From positions 1 to 8,407 of the forward strand of contig JAUPTP010000066.1 of NCBI GenBank assembly GCA_030918015.1: 8,407 nucleotides of DNA, read 5' to 3'. Within the stretch, counting starts at the first letter, position 1. The number at the start of each line of letters is the position of its first letter. The notes under the pieces are model-generated. The model ran no database searches. It saw nothing but the letters and a program-made list of their open reading frames with translations, and was not told the origin of the DNA. Shown here one piece after another: positions 1 through 6,359 of the stretch. Source of the stretch: Pseudomonadota bacterium (lineage in GTDB: Bacteria > Pseudomonadota > Gammaproteobacteria > Burkholderiales > Burkholderiaceae_C). The position numbers and the translations under genes were made by a program.

Positions 1-649
<649 letters not shown>

Positions 650-713
650 CTAACTCCGAATACTTGAAATCTGGGAATGGGGGGATGTGCGGGAGAAAGC
701 GCCTGAGGGCGGC

Positions 714-1004
714 TTACTTCTCGACCACGGCGAAGAGGTCCTCTTCGCGCATCACCAGCAGCTCGTTGCCGTCGACCTTGACGGTCTGGCCGCTGTACTT
801 GCCGAACAGCACGCGGTCGCCGACAGCCACGTTCAGCGCGACGAAGTCACCCTTGTCGTTGCGCTTGCCCGGGCCGACGGCCAGCACTTCACCCTGGTCC
901 GGCTTCTCGGCCGCGTTGTCCGGGATGATGATGCCCAGGGCGGTCTTGGTCTCGTTTTCCAGACGCTTGACGATCACGCGGTCGTGCAGGGGACGAAGGT
1001 TCAT
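714..1004 (-). CDS. groES: GroES co-chaperonin (Hsp10)
   Basis: This is the 96-residue small chaperonin subunit, full length for the family; it forms the heptameric lid that closes the GroEL folding chamber. The protein opens with the signature [14 protein letters not shown]. The mobile loop is at about residues 17-31, with the hydrophobic GroEL-contacting tripeptide Ile-Ile-Ile at 25-27. The segment [16 protein letters not shown] (31-46) and the C-terminal [15 protein letters not shown] are typical of betaproteobacteria. The ATG at 1004 is preceded by AGGAG at 1010-1014 with a 5-base spacer. It is the first gene of the groES-groEL operon, with a leader of about 100 nt whose 5' end carries the CIRCE operator. 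The loop reads TALG where I recall TASG as common among relatives; this is a minor variation with no obvious consequence. Confidence 0.98.
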   Translation of the reverse strand: MNLRPLHDRVIVKRLENETKTALGIIIPDNAAEKPDQGEVLAVGPGKRNDKGDFVALNVAVGDRVLFGKYSGQTVKVDGNELLVMREEDLFAVVEK

Positions 1005-1079
1005 GGCGACTCCTAGAAACAGAGCTTGGATCGGACAGAAGTGAGGTGGGGTCTCGGCAGTTCATGACCGCCGGGATCA

Positions 1080-1106
1080 CTAGCACTCACCACCAGCGAG
1101 TGCTAA
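1080..1106 (-). promoter_or_regulatory. CIRCE operator (HrcA repressor site) of groES-groEL
   Basis: An inverted repeat with 9-base arms and a 9-base spacer matches the CIRCE consensus (TTAGCACTC-N9-GAGTGCTAA). The plus-strand left arm at 1080-1088 is CTAGCACTC and the right arm at 1098-1106 is GAGTGCTAA, so 17 of the 18 arm positions fit. CIRCE is the binding site of the heat-shock repressor HrcA, which needs GroEL to be active and so lets the chaperonin sense its own supply. Here it begins just after the predicted transcription start on the minus strand, where bound repressor would block initiation and the hairpin would form the 5' end of the mRNA. The hrcA gene itself is not in the window. 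Confidence 0.95.
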
Positions 1107-1114
1107 CGGATCTG

Positions 1115-1142
1115 ATTATAGGAACGCGCCAGCGGCTTTCAA
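1115..1142 (-). promoter_or_regulatory. Sigma-70-type promoter of groES-groEL
   Basis: On the minus strand a -35 box TTGAAA (1137-1142) and a perfect -10 box TATAAT (1115-1120) are separated by 16 bases. The predicted start point is near 1108, immediately before CIRCE. The -35 region also reads CTTGAAA, which is the sigma-32 -35 consensus. I do not see a clear sigma-32 -10 box (CCCCAT-type) at the right distance, so heat-shock control here is best explained by HrcA repression of a strong housekeeping promoter. Confidence 0.85.
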
Positions 1143-1220
1143 GAGGGGGGGCCCTCAGAAACCGTTACGCTCGCGGGGCTGTACTCGCCCTGCCCGTTCC
1201 CTCTCCGCCCCGAGCCCGCG

Positions 1221-2558
1221 ATGACGACCGACGCCCCCGCCCTCTGCCGCAGTGCCCTGCCCCCTGACGACGACCTGCGCGCGCTGCTCCACAACGAGGT
1301 CCATGCCCGCCCGACCGCACGCATCCGCCTGCCGGCGCTGGTCGTCTATGTGGCGGTGCTGAACGAAGGCATCAGCCGCGAGCAGGAGTGGAATCACCTG
1401 CGCCGCCTGCCGGGTCAGGCCGATCTGCCGATGGAGGCGCTGCGCGACAACTTCGTGCGCCTGCGCCTGGGGCCGTGCACGATGAAGTGGGAGCGCCACA
1501 GCGAGTTCACCCGCTACTCGATCGTGCAGGCGCTGCCCGAGGGCGCCGGCCTGGAGGCCGAGAACCCGGCGCTGGACGCGCTGGCGGTCGATGCGGGCTG
1601 GCTGGCCGCCATTCCCGGGCGCACCATCACCGCGATCAAGCTGGCGCTGGTGATCGGCGACATCGCCAACGCGCCGGAGGCGGCCCGGCGCGGCCAGCGC
1701 TGGCTGGGCGGGCGCAGCGTGGTGGCCTCGATCATGGGCACCTACGGCCACTCGATCGCGGTCACCTCGTTCCGGCTGCGCGACGACGGCTTCGAGCACA
1801 TGCTGGTGATCGCGCCGGAGCGCACCACCGAGACCCGCGCCGGCCGCATCTCGCAGCGCCTGCTCGAGCTGGAGACCTACCGCGTGATGGCGCTGCGCGG
1901 CCTGCCCGCGGCCAAGACGCTCTCGCCGATGCTGGCCGAGGCGGAGGCGCGGCTGGCCGACATCACCGCGCGGCTCGAGCACAAGGCCGCCACCGACCAG
2001 GAGCTGCTCGACACGCTGGTGTCGCTGGCCGCGCGGGTCGAGCGCGCCACCGCCGAGCACCAGTACCGCTTCTCGGCGACCCAGGCCTACGAGGCCATCG
2101 TGCAGCAGCGCATCCAGGAGCTGCGCGAGAAGCCGATCTCCGGCACGCAGACGATCAGCGAATTCATGCAGCGTCGCCTGTCGCCGGCCATCCAGACGGT
2201 GGCGGCCACCGCGCAGCGGCTGGCGGCGCTGTCGCAGCGCATCGAGCGCACCAGCGCGCTGCTGCGCACCCGCGTCGACATCGCCACCGAGTCGCAGAAC
2301 CAGCAGCTGCTGGCCCAGCTCACCCGCGGCCAGGACCTGCAGCTGCGCATGCAGATGACGGTGGAGGGGCTGTCGATCGCCGCCATCTCGTACTACGTGA
2401 TGAGCCTGATCTACTACGGCGCCAAGGCGATCAAGGTCGCCGGCGCGCCGATCAGCCCGGAGCTGGTGGCCGGCGCGATGATCCCGGCCGTGCTGTGGGG
2501 CGTGTGGCGCACCAACCGGCGCATCCACGAGAAGCTGCACGCCGAGCAGGGGCACTGA
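1221..2558 (+). CDS. DUF3422 family membrane-anchored protein, function unknown
   Basis: A 445-residue protein recognised as DUF3422 by the N-terminal signature HNEVHARP (24-31), the following hydrophobic strand LPALVVYVAVLNE (37-49) and the GRTITAIKLALVIGD stretch (133-147). No enzymatic motif is recognisable. Residues about 235-280 and 320-375 are rich in Ala, Glu, Arg and Leu and look like long helices or coiled coil. The C-terminus has two hydrophobic segments, about 384-400 (ISYYVMSLIYYG) and 412-429 (PELVAGAMIPAVLWGVW), followed by a basic tail. This suggests a large cytosolic domain anchored by a C-terminal hairpin. There is no N-terminal signal peptide. The ATG is preceded only by a weak CGAG. 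The gene is divergent from groES (216 bp between) and convergent with the lipoprotein gene (27 bp between), so it is probably monocistronic. The family is conserved in proteobacteria but, to my knowledge, has no established role. Confidence 0.9.
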   Translation: MTTDAPALCRSALPPDDDLRALLHNEVHARPTARIRLPALVVYVAVLNEGISREQEWNHLRRLPGQADLPMEALRDNFVRLRLGPCTMKWERHSEFTRYSIVQALPEGAGLEAENPALDALAVDAGWLAAIPGRTITAIKLALVIGDIANAPEAARRGQRWLGGRSVVASIMGTYGHSIAVTSFRLRDDGFEHMLVIAPERTTETRAGRISQRLLELETYRVMALRGLPAAKTLSPMLAEAEARLADITARLEHKAATDQELLDTLVSLAARVERATAEHQYRFSATQAYEAIVQQRIQELREKPISGTQTISEFMQRRLSPAIQTVAATAQRLAALSQRIERTSALLRTRVDIATESQNQQLLAQLTRGQDLQLRMQMTVEGLSIAAISYYVMSLIYYGAKAIKVAGAPISPELVAGAMIPAVLWGVWRTNRRIHEKLHAEQGH

Positions 2559-2585
2559 CGCCCGCCGCACCGGCAGGCCGCCGGC

Positions 2586-3074
2586 TCAGCGCGCCGGCTG
2601 GGCCGCGGTCGCGGCGGTCGGGGCCTTCATCACGCGGGTGCGCCCGCCCGTGGTGACCAGCACCACCGCCTCGCCCGGCGTGAAGTTCTCCAGCGCCTTG
2701 GCCTGGACCAGCGCCCGGCGCTCGCCGCTGGGCAGCTGCAGCAGGATCTCGACCGCCTCCTCGCGGGTGCCGAAGCGCTCGACGGTGTTGCCGATCACCG
2801 CGCCGGCCACCGCGCCGAGGACCATGCCCACGCCCGCATCGCGCCGCCCGCCCACCGAGCCGCCGGCGATGCCGCCGATCACCGCGCCGGAGACGCCGCC
2901 GGCGCCGCTCTGCTGGCCCTCGACGACCACCGGCCGCACATTGAGCACCACGGCATCCTGCACCGTCGAGAGCCGCTGGGCCTCGCCCGCGCGGATCACG
3001 TCGGGGCTGGTGGTCGTGCACGCCCCCAGCAGCAGGGACACGGCCAGCAGGGCCGCGCAGGAAGATCGCATCAT
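2586..3074 (-). CDS. Glycine-zipper outer-membrane lipoprotein (SlyB/17-kDa antigen-like)
   Basis: A 162-residue lipoprotein. The N-terminus is a short basic and hydrophobic signal peptide ending in the lipobox LLGAC, with Cys19 as the predicted lipidated residue. Thr follows at +2, which favours sorting to the outer membrane. Residues 63-76 and 81-95 form two glycine-zipper segments with Gly every fourth residue (G63, G67, G71, G75; then G83, G87, G91, G95). This is the pattern of the SlyB/Pcp and Rickettsia 17-kDa antigen group, thought to insert as a helical hairpin. A soluble C-terminal part (about 98-150, EILLQLPSGERRALVQ and a beta-rich end) resembles the small domain seen in those proteins. 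The start could be Met1 (3074) or Met2 (3071); neither has a good ribosome site. The upstream HNH stop is only 17 bp away, so translational coupling is plausible. The role is probably envelope integrity, by family analogy only. Confidence 0.85.
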   Translation of the reverse strand: MMRSSCAALLAVSLLLGACTTTSPDVIRAGEAQRLSTVQDAVVLNVRPVVVEGQQSGAGGVSGAVIGGIAGGSVGGRRDAGVGMVLGAVAGAVIGNTVERFGTREEAVEILLQLPSGERRALVQAKALENFTPGEAVVLVTTGGRTRVMKAPTAATAAQPAR

Positions 3075-3091
3075 GGCAATGGGAAGTCGGA

Positions 3092-3664
3092 TCAGGTCGC
3101 TGCGGTGGCGCCGCGCAGCCGGCTGTGTCGCGGCACGCTCGCCAGCAGGAACTCCATCTGGTCCGCCAGGATGCGCCGCCCCTTGAGGATCATGTCCTCA
3201 TGCAGGCTGGGAATGTACGGCAGGTAAAGGAGTTCCATGCCGGTCTCGTGCAGCAGCCGGCAGCCCTTACGGCCGTTGCAGCCGCGGCAGGCGGTGATGC
3301 AGTTCATCCAGCTGTCGGCGCCGCCGCGCGAGGTCGGCACGATGTGCTCGCGGGTGAGGTGATCGGAGGAAAAGCGCTGGCCGCAGTAGGCGCAGGTGTG
3401 GCGATCGCGCGCGAAGAGCTTCGGGTTGGAGATCGCGGGCACGTCCCGCCAGGCCCGCGTGGGCACCGCGCCGCGCACCGCCACGATCGGGTGCAGCTCG
3501 AGGCGCGACTGCAGGCCGCTGACCCGCTGGATGCCGCCGCGCATCACCAGCACGGGCGCACCCACCGTCCAGGCGATCTCGTCGCCGACATAGAGCGTGG
3601 CGGCGACCTTCGGCGCAATCCAGGCCTGAGGGCGCCCCGAGACATCGAGCTGCAGCACATCCAT
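3092..3664 (-). CDS. HNH endonuclease-fold protein
   Basis: A 190-residue protein with a complete HNH/zinc-finger motif in its middle. A CxxC pair lies at Cys91/Cys94 (RHTCAYCG) and EHIVPTSRGG at 106-115 supplies the metal-binding His107. Asn121 comes next, then a second CxxC at Cys126/Cys129 followed by Asn130 and RKG. The four cysteines should hold a structural zinc. The N-terminal 85 residues (LDVSGRPQAWIAPKVAATL, then a beta-rich part and a PRAW-like ISNPKLFARDR linker) match the common bacterial small-HNH family found outside mobile elements. Known HNH domains cut DNA, but the target of this family is not established as far as I know. The ATG at 3664 has AAGGA at 3672-3676 with a 7-base spacer. 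It is the first gene of a likely two-gene unit with the lipoprotein and is divergent from the TetR gene. There is no methylase, toxin or antitoxin partner nearby, so a restriction or intron origin is not supported. Confidence 0.88.
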   Translation of the reverse strand: MDVLQLDVSGRPQAWIAPKVAATLYVGDEIAWTVGAPVLVMRGGIQRVSGLQSRLELHPIVAVRGAVPTRAWRDVPAISNPKLFARDRHTCAYCGQRFSSDHLTREHIVPTSRGGADSWMNCITACRGCNGRKGCRLLHETGMELLYLPYIPSLHEDMILKGRRILADQMEFLLASVPRHSRLRGATAAT

Positions 3665-3685
3665 GGCGAGATCCTTGCTCGGCCA

Positions 3686-3715
3686 AGCTTAGAGCAGAGC
3701 CGGTGACGAATTCAA
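3686..3715 (-). promoter_or_regulatory. Possible promoter of the HNH-lipoprotein pair
   Basis: On the minus strand TTGAAT (3710-3715) could be a -35 box and TAAGCT (3686-3691) a -10 box, with an 18-base spacer. Both are imperfect (the -10 matches 3 of 6). The position, about 22 bases upstream of the HNH start codon, is reasonable. This is a weak prediction. Confidence 0.3.
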
Positions 3716-3741
3716 TCGTGGGGCCATCCGTGCGGAGCATC

Positions 3742-3763
3742 GCCTAGAGTATTGACTCTAGGC
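3742..3763. repeat. 22-bp perfect inverted repeat between divergent HNH and TetR genes
   Basis: The left arm GCCTAGAGT (3742-3750) and its exact reverse complement (3755-3763) flank a 4-base loop ATTG. It lies about 78 bp upstream of the HNH start codon and about 73 bp upstream of the TetR start codon. It could be an operator for a dimeric regulator acting on one or both divergent genes, or a small hairpin in RNA. It lacks a T-run on either side long enough to call it an intrinsic terminator, and neither neighbouring gene ends there. Its sequence differs from the palindrome close to the TetR start, so it would bind a different protein. Confidence 0.6.
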
Positions 3764-3781
3764 TTTCAGGGCCGCCCCGAC

Positions 3782-3809
3782 TTGCCCCTCCCGGCACTTC
3801 GATCAGAAT
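3782..3809 (+). promoter_or_regulatory. Possible promoter of the TetR/acyl-CoA dehydrogenase operon
   Basis: TTGCCC (3782-3787) and CAGAAT (3804-3809), 16 bases apart, are the best -35/-10 pair upstream of the TetR gene. Each matches the sigma-70 consensus in about four positions or fewer. The predicted start is near 3816, inside the 12-bp palindrome, giving a leader of only about 20 nt. Confidence is limited, but the fit with the operator position adds some support. Confidence 0.4.
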
Positions 3810-3810
3810 A

Positions 3811-3822
3811 GAACGATCGTTC
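3811..3822. promoter_or_regulatory. Candidate operator of the TetR regulator (12-bp perfect palindrome)
   Basis: GAACGATCGTTC is its own reverse complement and ends 14 bases before the GTG start of the TetR gene. TetR dimers typically bind palindromes of this kind at their own promoters. The surroundings (AATA before, GTTT after) add partial symmetry, giving an imperfect 20-bp element. Overlap with the predicted transcription start would give simple repression, relieved by an acyl-CoA-type ligand. That this particular TetR protein binds here is inferred from position and symmetry only. Confidence 0.6.
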
Positions 3823-3836
3823 GTTTTCCTGCCACC

Positions 3837-4475
3837 GTGACTGCCCCCTCGCTCGACTCCCGCCCGGCCCGCACCGCCCACAAGGGCCAGCAGACCCGCG
3901 CCTCCATCCTGGATGCCGCGCTGAACCTGGCCTCGCAGAAGGGGCTCGAGGGTCTGTCGATCGGCCTGCTGGCCGAGACGACCGGCATGAGCAAGTCGGG
4001 GGTGTTCGCGCATTTCGGCTCGCGCGAGGAGCTGCAGATCTCGGTGATCCGCGAGTACCACGCCCGCTTCGAGGACGAGGTCTTCTACCCCTCGCTGCGC
4101 GAGCCGCGCGGGCTGCCGCGGCTGGAGGTGATGTACCGGCGCTGGCTCAAGCGGGTCAGCGTCGAGGTCGACTCGGGCTGCATCTACATCAGCGGCGCGG
4201 TCGAGTTCGACGACCGCCCGGGGCCGGTTCGCGATGCGCTGGCCGACATGGTGCGCACCTGGCACACCGGCCTGGTGCGCGCGATCACGCTGGCGCGCGA
4301 CGAAGGCCACCTGCACGCCGACACCGACCCGCGCCAGATGCTGTTCGAGCTGCACGGGCTGGTGCTGGCGCTGCATCACGACGCGCGCTTCCTGCGCACG
4401 CCCGGCGCGCTGCAGCGCGCCGAGCAGGGCTTCCAGAACATGCTCGCCCGCCATCGCGTGGCCCCGAGCGGCTGA
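3837..4475 (+). CDS. TetR/AcrR-family regulator of the acyl-CoA oxidation operon
   Basis: A 212-residue one-component repressor. The N-terminal TetR DNA-binding domain spans about residues 18-66: a first helix TRASILDAALNLASQKG (20-36) and a helix-turn-helix with the hallmark MSKSGVFAHFGSREEL (51-66). The C-terminal ligand-binding and dimerisation part (about 80-205) has GCIYISGAVEFDDRPGPVRD (114-133), which I recall from TetR proteins beside fatty-acid genes, but the ligand cannot be read from sequence. The start is a GTG at 3837, because there is no in-frame ATG nearby upstream and the HTH spacing fits. No clear Shine-Dalgarno precedes it and the leader is probably very short. The acyl-CoA dehydrogenase begins 67 bp after its stop, so it is likely the first gene of the operon and autoregulated through the palindrome at 3811-3822. 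It may correspond to the FadP type of betaproteobacterial fatty-acid regulator, but I cannot confirm that here. Confidence 0.9.
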   Translation: MTAPSLDSRPARTAHKGQQTRASILDAALNLASQKGLEGLSIGLLAETTGMSKSGVFAHFGSREELQISVIREYHARFEDEVFYPSLREPRGLPRLEVMYRRWLKRVSVEVDSGCIYISGAVEFDDRPGPVRDALADMVRTWHTGLVRAITLARDEGHLHADTDPRQMLFELHGLVLALHHDARFLRTPGALQRAEQGFQNMLARHRVAPSG

Positions 4476-4530
4476 ATCCTGGCGGGGCCGCGCCCGATAT
4501 CCCGGCCACGCCTCGGCGCTTCTCGATCCG

Positions 4531-4536
4531 AAGGAG
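4531..4536 (+). promoter_or_regulatory. Ribosome binding site fixing the acyl-CoA dehydrogenase start
   Basis: AAGGAG lies 6 bases before the ATG at 4543. The reading frame stays open upstream to an ATG at 4234, inside the TetR gene, but the extra residues are low-complexity Arg/Cys/Ala sequence without family similarity. This site therefore selects 4543 as the true start. Confidence 0.85.
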
Positions 4537-4542
4537 ACACAG

Positions 4543-6345
4543 ATGCCCCGCTACGCCCCTCCGCTGCGCGACCTGCAGTTCGTCCTGCATGAGCTGGTCC
4601 GGGTCACCGAGACCTTCCGGGCGATCCCGGCCCATGCCGAGGTCGATGTCGACACCGTCAACGCGGTGCTCGAGGAAGGCGGCAAGTTCGCCGCGCAGGT
4701 GGTGTTTCCGCTCAATCGCCCGGGCGACGAGGAGGGCTGCCACCACGACCGCGCCACCCGCGAGGTGCGCACGCCGGCGGGCTACCGCGAGGCCTACGCC
4801 AAGTACGTCGAGGGCGGCTGGCCCGCGCTGAGCGGCGACCCCGAGCACGGCGGCCAGGGCCTGCCGCAGGTGATCAACCAGTGCCTCTACGAGATGCTCA
4901 ACAGCGCCAGCCAGGCCTGGACGATGTATCCGGGCCTGTCGCACGGCGCCTGCGAGGCGCTGCACGCGCACGGCACGCCCGAGCAGAAGGCGCTCTACCT
5001 GCCCCGGCTCACCAGCGGCGAGTGGACCGGCACCATGTGCCTGACCGAGCCGCACTGCGGCACCGACCTGGGCCTGCTGCGCACCCGGGCCGAGCCGCAG
5101 GCCGACGGCACCTTCCGTCTGAACGGCGCGAAGATCTTCATCTCCGCCGGCGAGCACGATCTGGCCGCCAACATCGTGCATCTGGTGCTGGCGCGGCTGC
5201 CGGATGCGCCGGCGGGCTCGAAGGGCATCTCGCTGTTCGTGGTGCCGAAGTTCCTCGTCAACCCCGACGGCAGCCTGGGCGCACGCAACGGCATCTTCTG
5301 CACGGGCCTGGAGCACAAGATGGGCCTGCACGGCAACGCCACCGCGCAGCTGGTGCTGGAGGATGCGGTCGGCACGCGGGTGGGCGAGCCCCACAAGGGC
5401 CTGCAGGCGATGTTCGTGATGATGAACGCCGCGCGCCTGGGCGTGGGCGTGCAGTCGCTCGGCCTGACCGAGGTGGCCTATCAGAACGCGGTCGCGTATG
5501 CGAAGGAGCGGCTGCAGATGCGCGCGCTCACCGGCCCGAAGGCGCCGGACCAGCCGGCCGATCCGATCCTGGTGCACCCGGACGTGCGCCGGCTGCTGCT
5601 GACCGCACGGGCCTGGGCCGAGGGCGGCCGGGCGGTGTGCGTGCACACCGCCCTGCTGCTCGACACGGAGCGCCACCATCCGGACGAGGCGGTGCGCCGC
5701 GCCGCCGCCGACGAGGTCGCGCTGCTGACGCCCGTCGTCAAGGCCTTCCTGACCGACAACGGCTGGAGCGCCACCTCGGCCTGCCTGCAGGTCTTCGGCG
5801 GCCACGGCTATGTGCGCGAGTGGGGCATGGAGCAGTACGTGCGCGACGCGCGCATCAACATGATCTACGAGGGCACCAACGCGATCCAGGCGCTCGATCT
5901 GCTCGGGCGCAAGGTGCTGGCCGACAACGGCAAGCGGCTCAAGGCCTTCGGTCGGCGCATCGCCGAGTTCGTCGACGACGCCGGCGTGCGCGAGGACATG
6001 CAGGAGTTCGTCAACCCGCTGGCCGACCTGGGCGACAAGGTGACGAAGCTGACGACCGAGCTGGGGCTGAAGGCCTTCGGCCATGCCGACGAGGTGGGCG
6101 CGGCGGCGACCGACTATCTGCGCGTGGTCGGCCACCTGGTCTTCGCCTACTTCTGGGCGCGCATGGCGCAGGTGGCGCTCGACCGCATCCAGGCCGACGG
6201 CGAGACGGTCGATCCGTTCTACCGCGCCAAGCTGCACGTCGCGCGCTGCCACTTCGCCCGGCTGCTGCCCGAGACGGCCAGCCTGATCCGCGCCGCGCGC
6301 GCCGGCCAGGCCTCGCTGATGGCGATGGACGCGTCCCTGTTCTGA
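4543..6345 (+). CDS. Acyl-CoA dehydrogenase, ~600-residue type with extra C-terminal domain
   Basis: A 600-residue FAD-dependent enzyme for the first step of beta-oxidation, forming trans-2-enoyl-CoA and passing electrons to ETF. Visible domain order: a short N-terminal extension YAPPLRDLQFVLHEL (4-18, the AcylCoA_DH_N type), the helical N domain (about 38-160), and the beta-barrel middle domain starting at MCLTEPHCGTDL (165-176). The C-terminal helical FAD domain follows (about 284-455) with FGGHGY at 418-423 and MIYEGTNAIQ at 440-449. Glu443 in that motif aligns with the catalytic base of medium-chain acyl-CoA dehydrogenase. The remaining residues, about 470-600, form the extra C-terminal domain of the long class (PF12806 type) that includes DmdC and many annotated FadE-like proteins. 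Chain-length preference cannot be read from sequence. It is followed after 14 bp by the next oxidation gene. Confidence 0.93.
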   Translation: MPRYAPPLRDLQFVLHELVRVTETFRAIPAHAEVDVDTVNAVLEEGGKFAAQVVFPLNRPGDEEGCHHDRATREVRTPAGYREAYAKYVEGGWPALSGDPEHGGQGLPQVINQCLYEMLNSASQAWTMYPGLSHGACEALHAHGTPEQKALYLPRLTSGEWTGTMCLTEPHCGTDLGLLRTRAEPQADGTFRLNGAKIFISAGEHDLAANIVHLVLARLPDAPAGSKGISLFVVPKFLVNPDGSLGARNGIFCTGLEHKMGLHGNATAQLVLEDAVGTRVGEPHKGLQAMFVMMNAARLGVGVQSLGLTEVAYQNAVAYAKERLQMRALTGPKAPDQPADPILVHPDVRRLLLTARAWAEGGRAVCVHTALLLDTERHHPDEAVRRAAADEVALLTPVVKAFLTDNGWSATSACLQVFGGHGYVREWGMEQYVRDARINMIYEGTNAIQALDLLGRKVLADNGKRLKAFGRRIAEFVDDAGVREDMQEFVNPLADLGDKVTKLTTELGLKAFGHADEVGAAATDYLRVVGHLVFAYFWARMAQVALDRIQADGETVDPFYRAKLHVARCHFARLLPETASLIRAARAGQASLMAMDASLF

Positions 6346-6351
6346 GAGGAG
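6346..6351 (+). promoter_or_regulatory. Ribosome binding site of the multifunctional oxidation gene
   Basis: GAGGAG begins directly after the dehydrogenase stop codon (TGA, 6343-6345) and sits 8 bases before the ATG at 6360. It supports that start and tight co-translation of the two enzymes. Confidence 0.8.
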
Positions 6352-6359
6352 CTGCCCGC

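Noticed and set aside
1155..2570. Minus-strand open frame of 471 codons and plus-strand frame 1388-2656 overlapping the DUF3422 gene
   Set aside because: Both are low-complexity Arg/Ala/Gly/His products in other frames of a gene with a recognised conserved motif.
2570..2598. GC-rich stems between the convergent DUF3422 and lipoprotein genes, as a possible bidirectional terminator
   Set aside because: A 5-bp stem (2570-2574 with 2580-2584) and a GCCGGC repeat (2580-2585 with 2593-2598) exist but have no T-run. Short GC repeats like these are common in such sequence, so an intrinsic terminator is not supported.
3092..3664. HNH gene as part of a restriction, intron or retron-like defence system
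   Set aside because: No methyltransferase, reverse transcriptase, recombinase, toxin or repeat array is nearby; base composition matches the neighbours and the family is common in chromosomes.
3744..4454. Minus-strand frame opposite the TetR gene (236 codons)
   Set aside because: It is a shadow of the TetR frame; no domain is recognisable and its end falls within the 22-bp inverted repeat by chance.
4234..4542. Extended N-terminus of the acyl-CoA dehydrogenase starting inside the TetR gene
   Set aside because: The extra 103 residues are unlike the family, overlap the TetR coding sequence, and a strong ribosome site precedes the ATG at 4543.
4285..6252. Very long minus-strand open frame (655 codons) opposite the acyl-CoA dehydrogenase
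   Set aside because: It lies antisense to a gene with clear family motifs; its translation is rich in Arg, Ala, Gly, His and Gln with no recognisable domain. Long antisense frames are expected in GC-rich codon usage.
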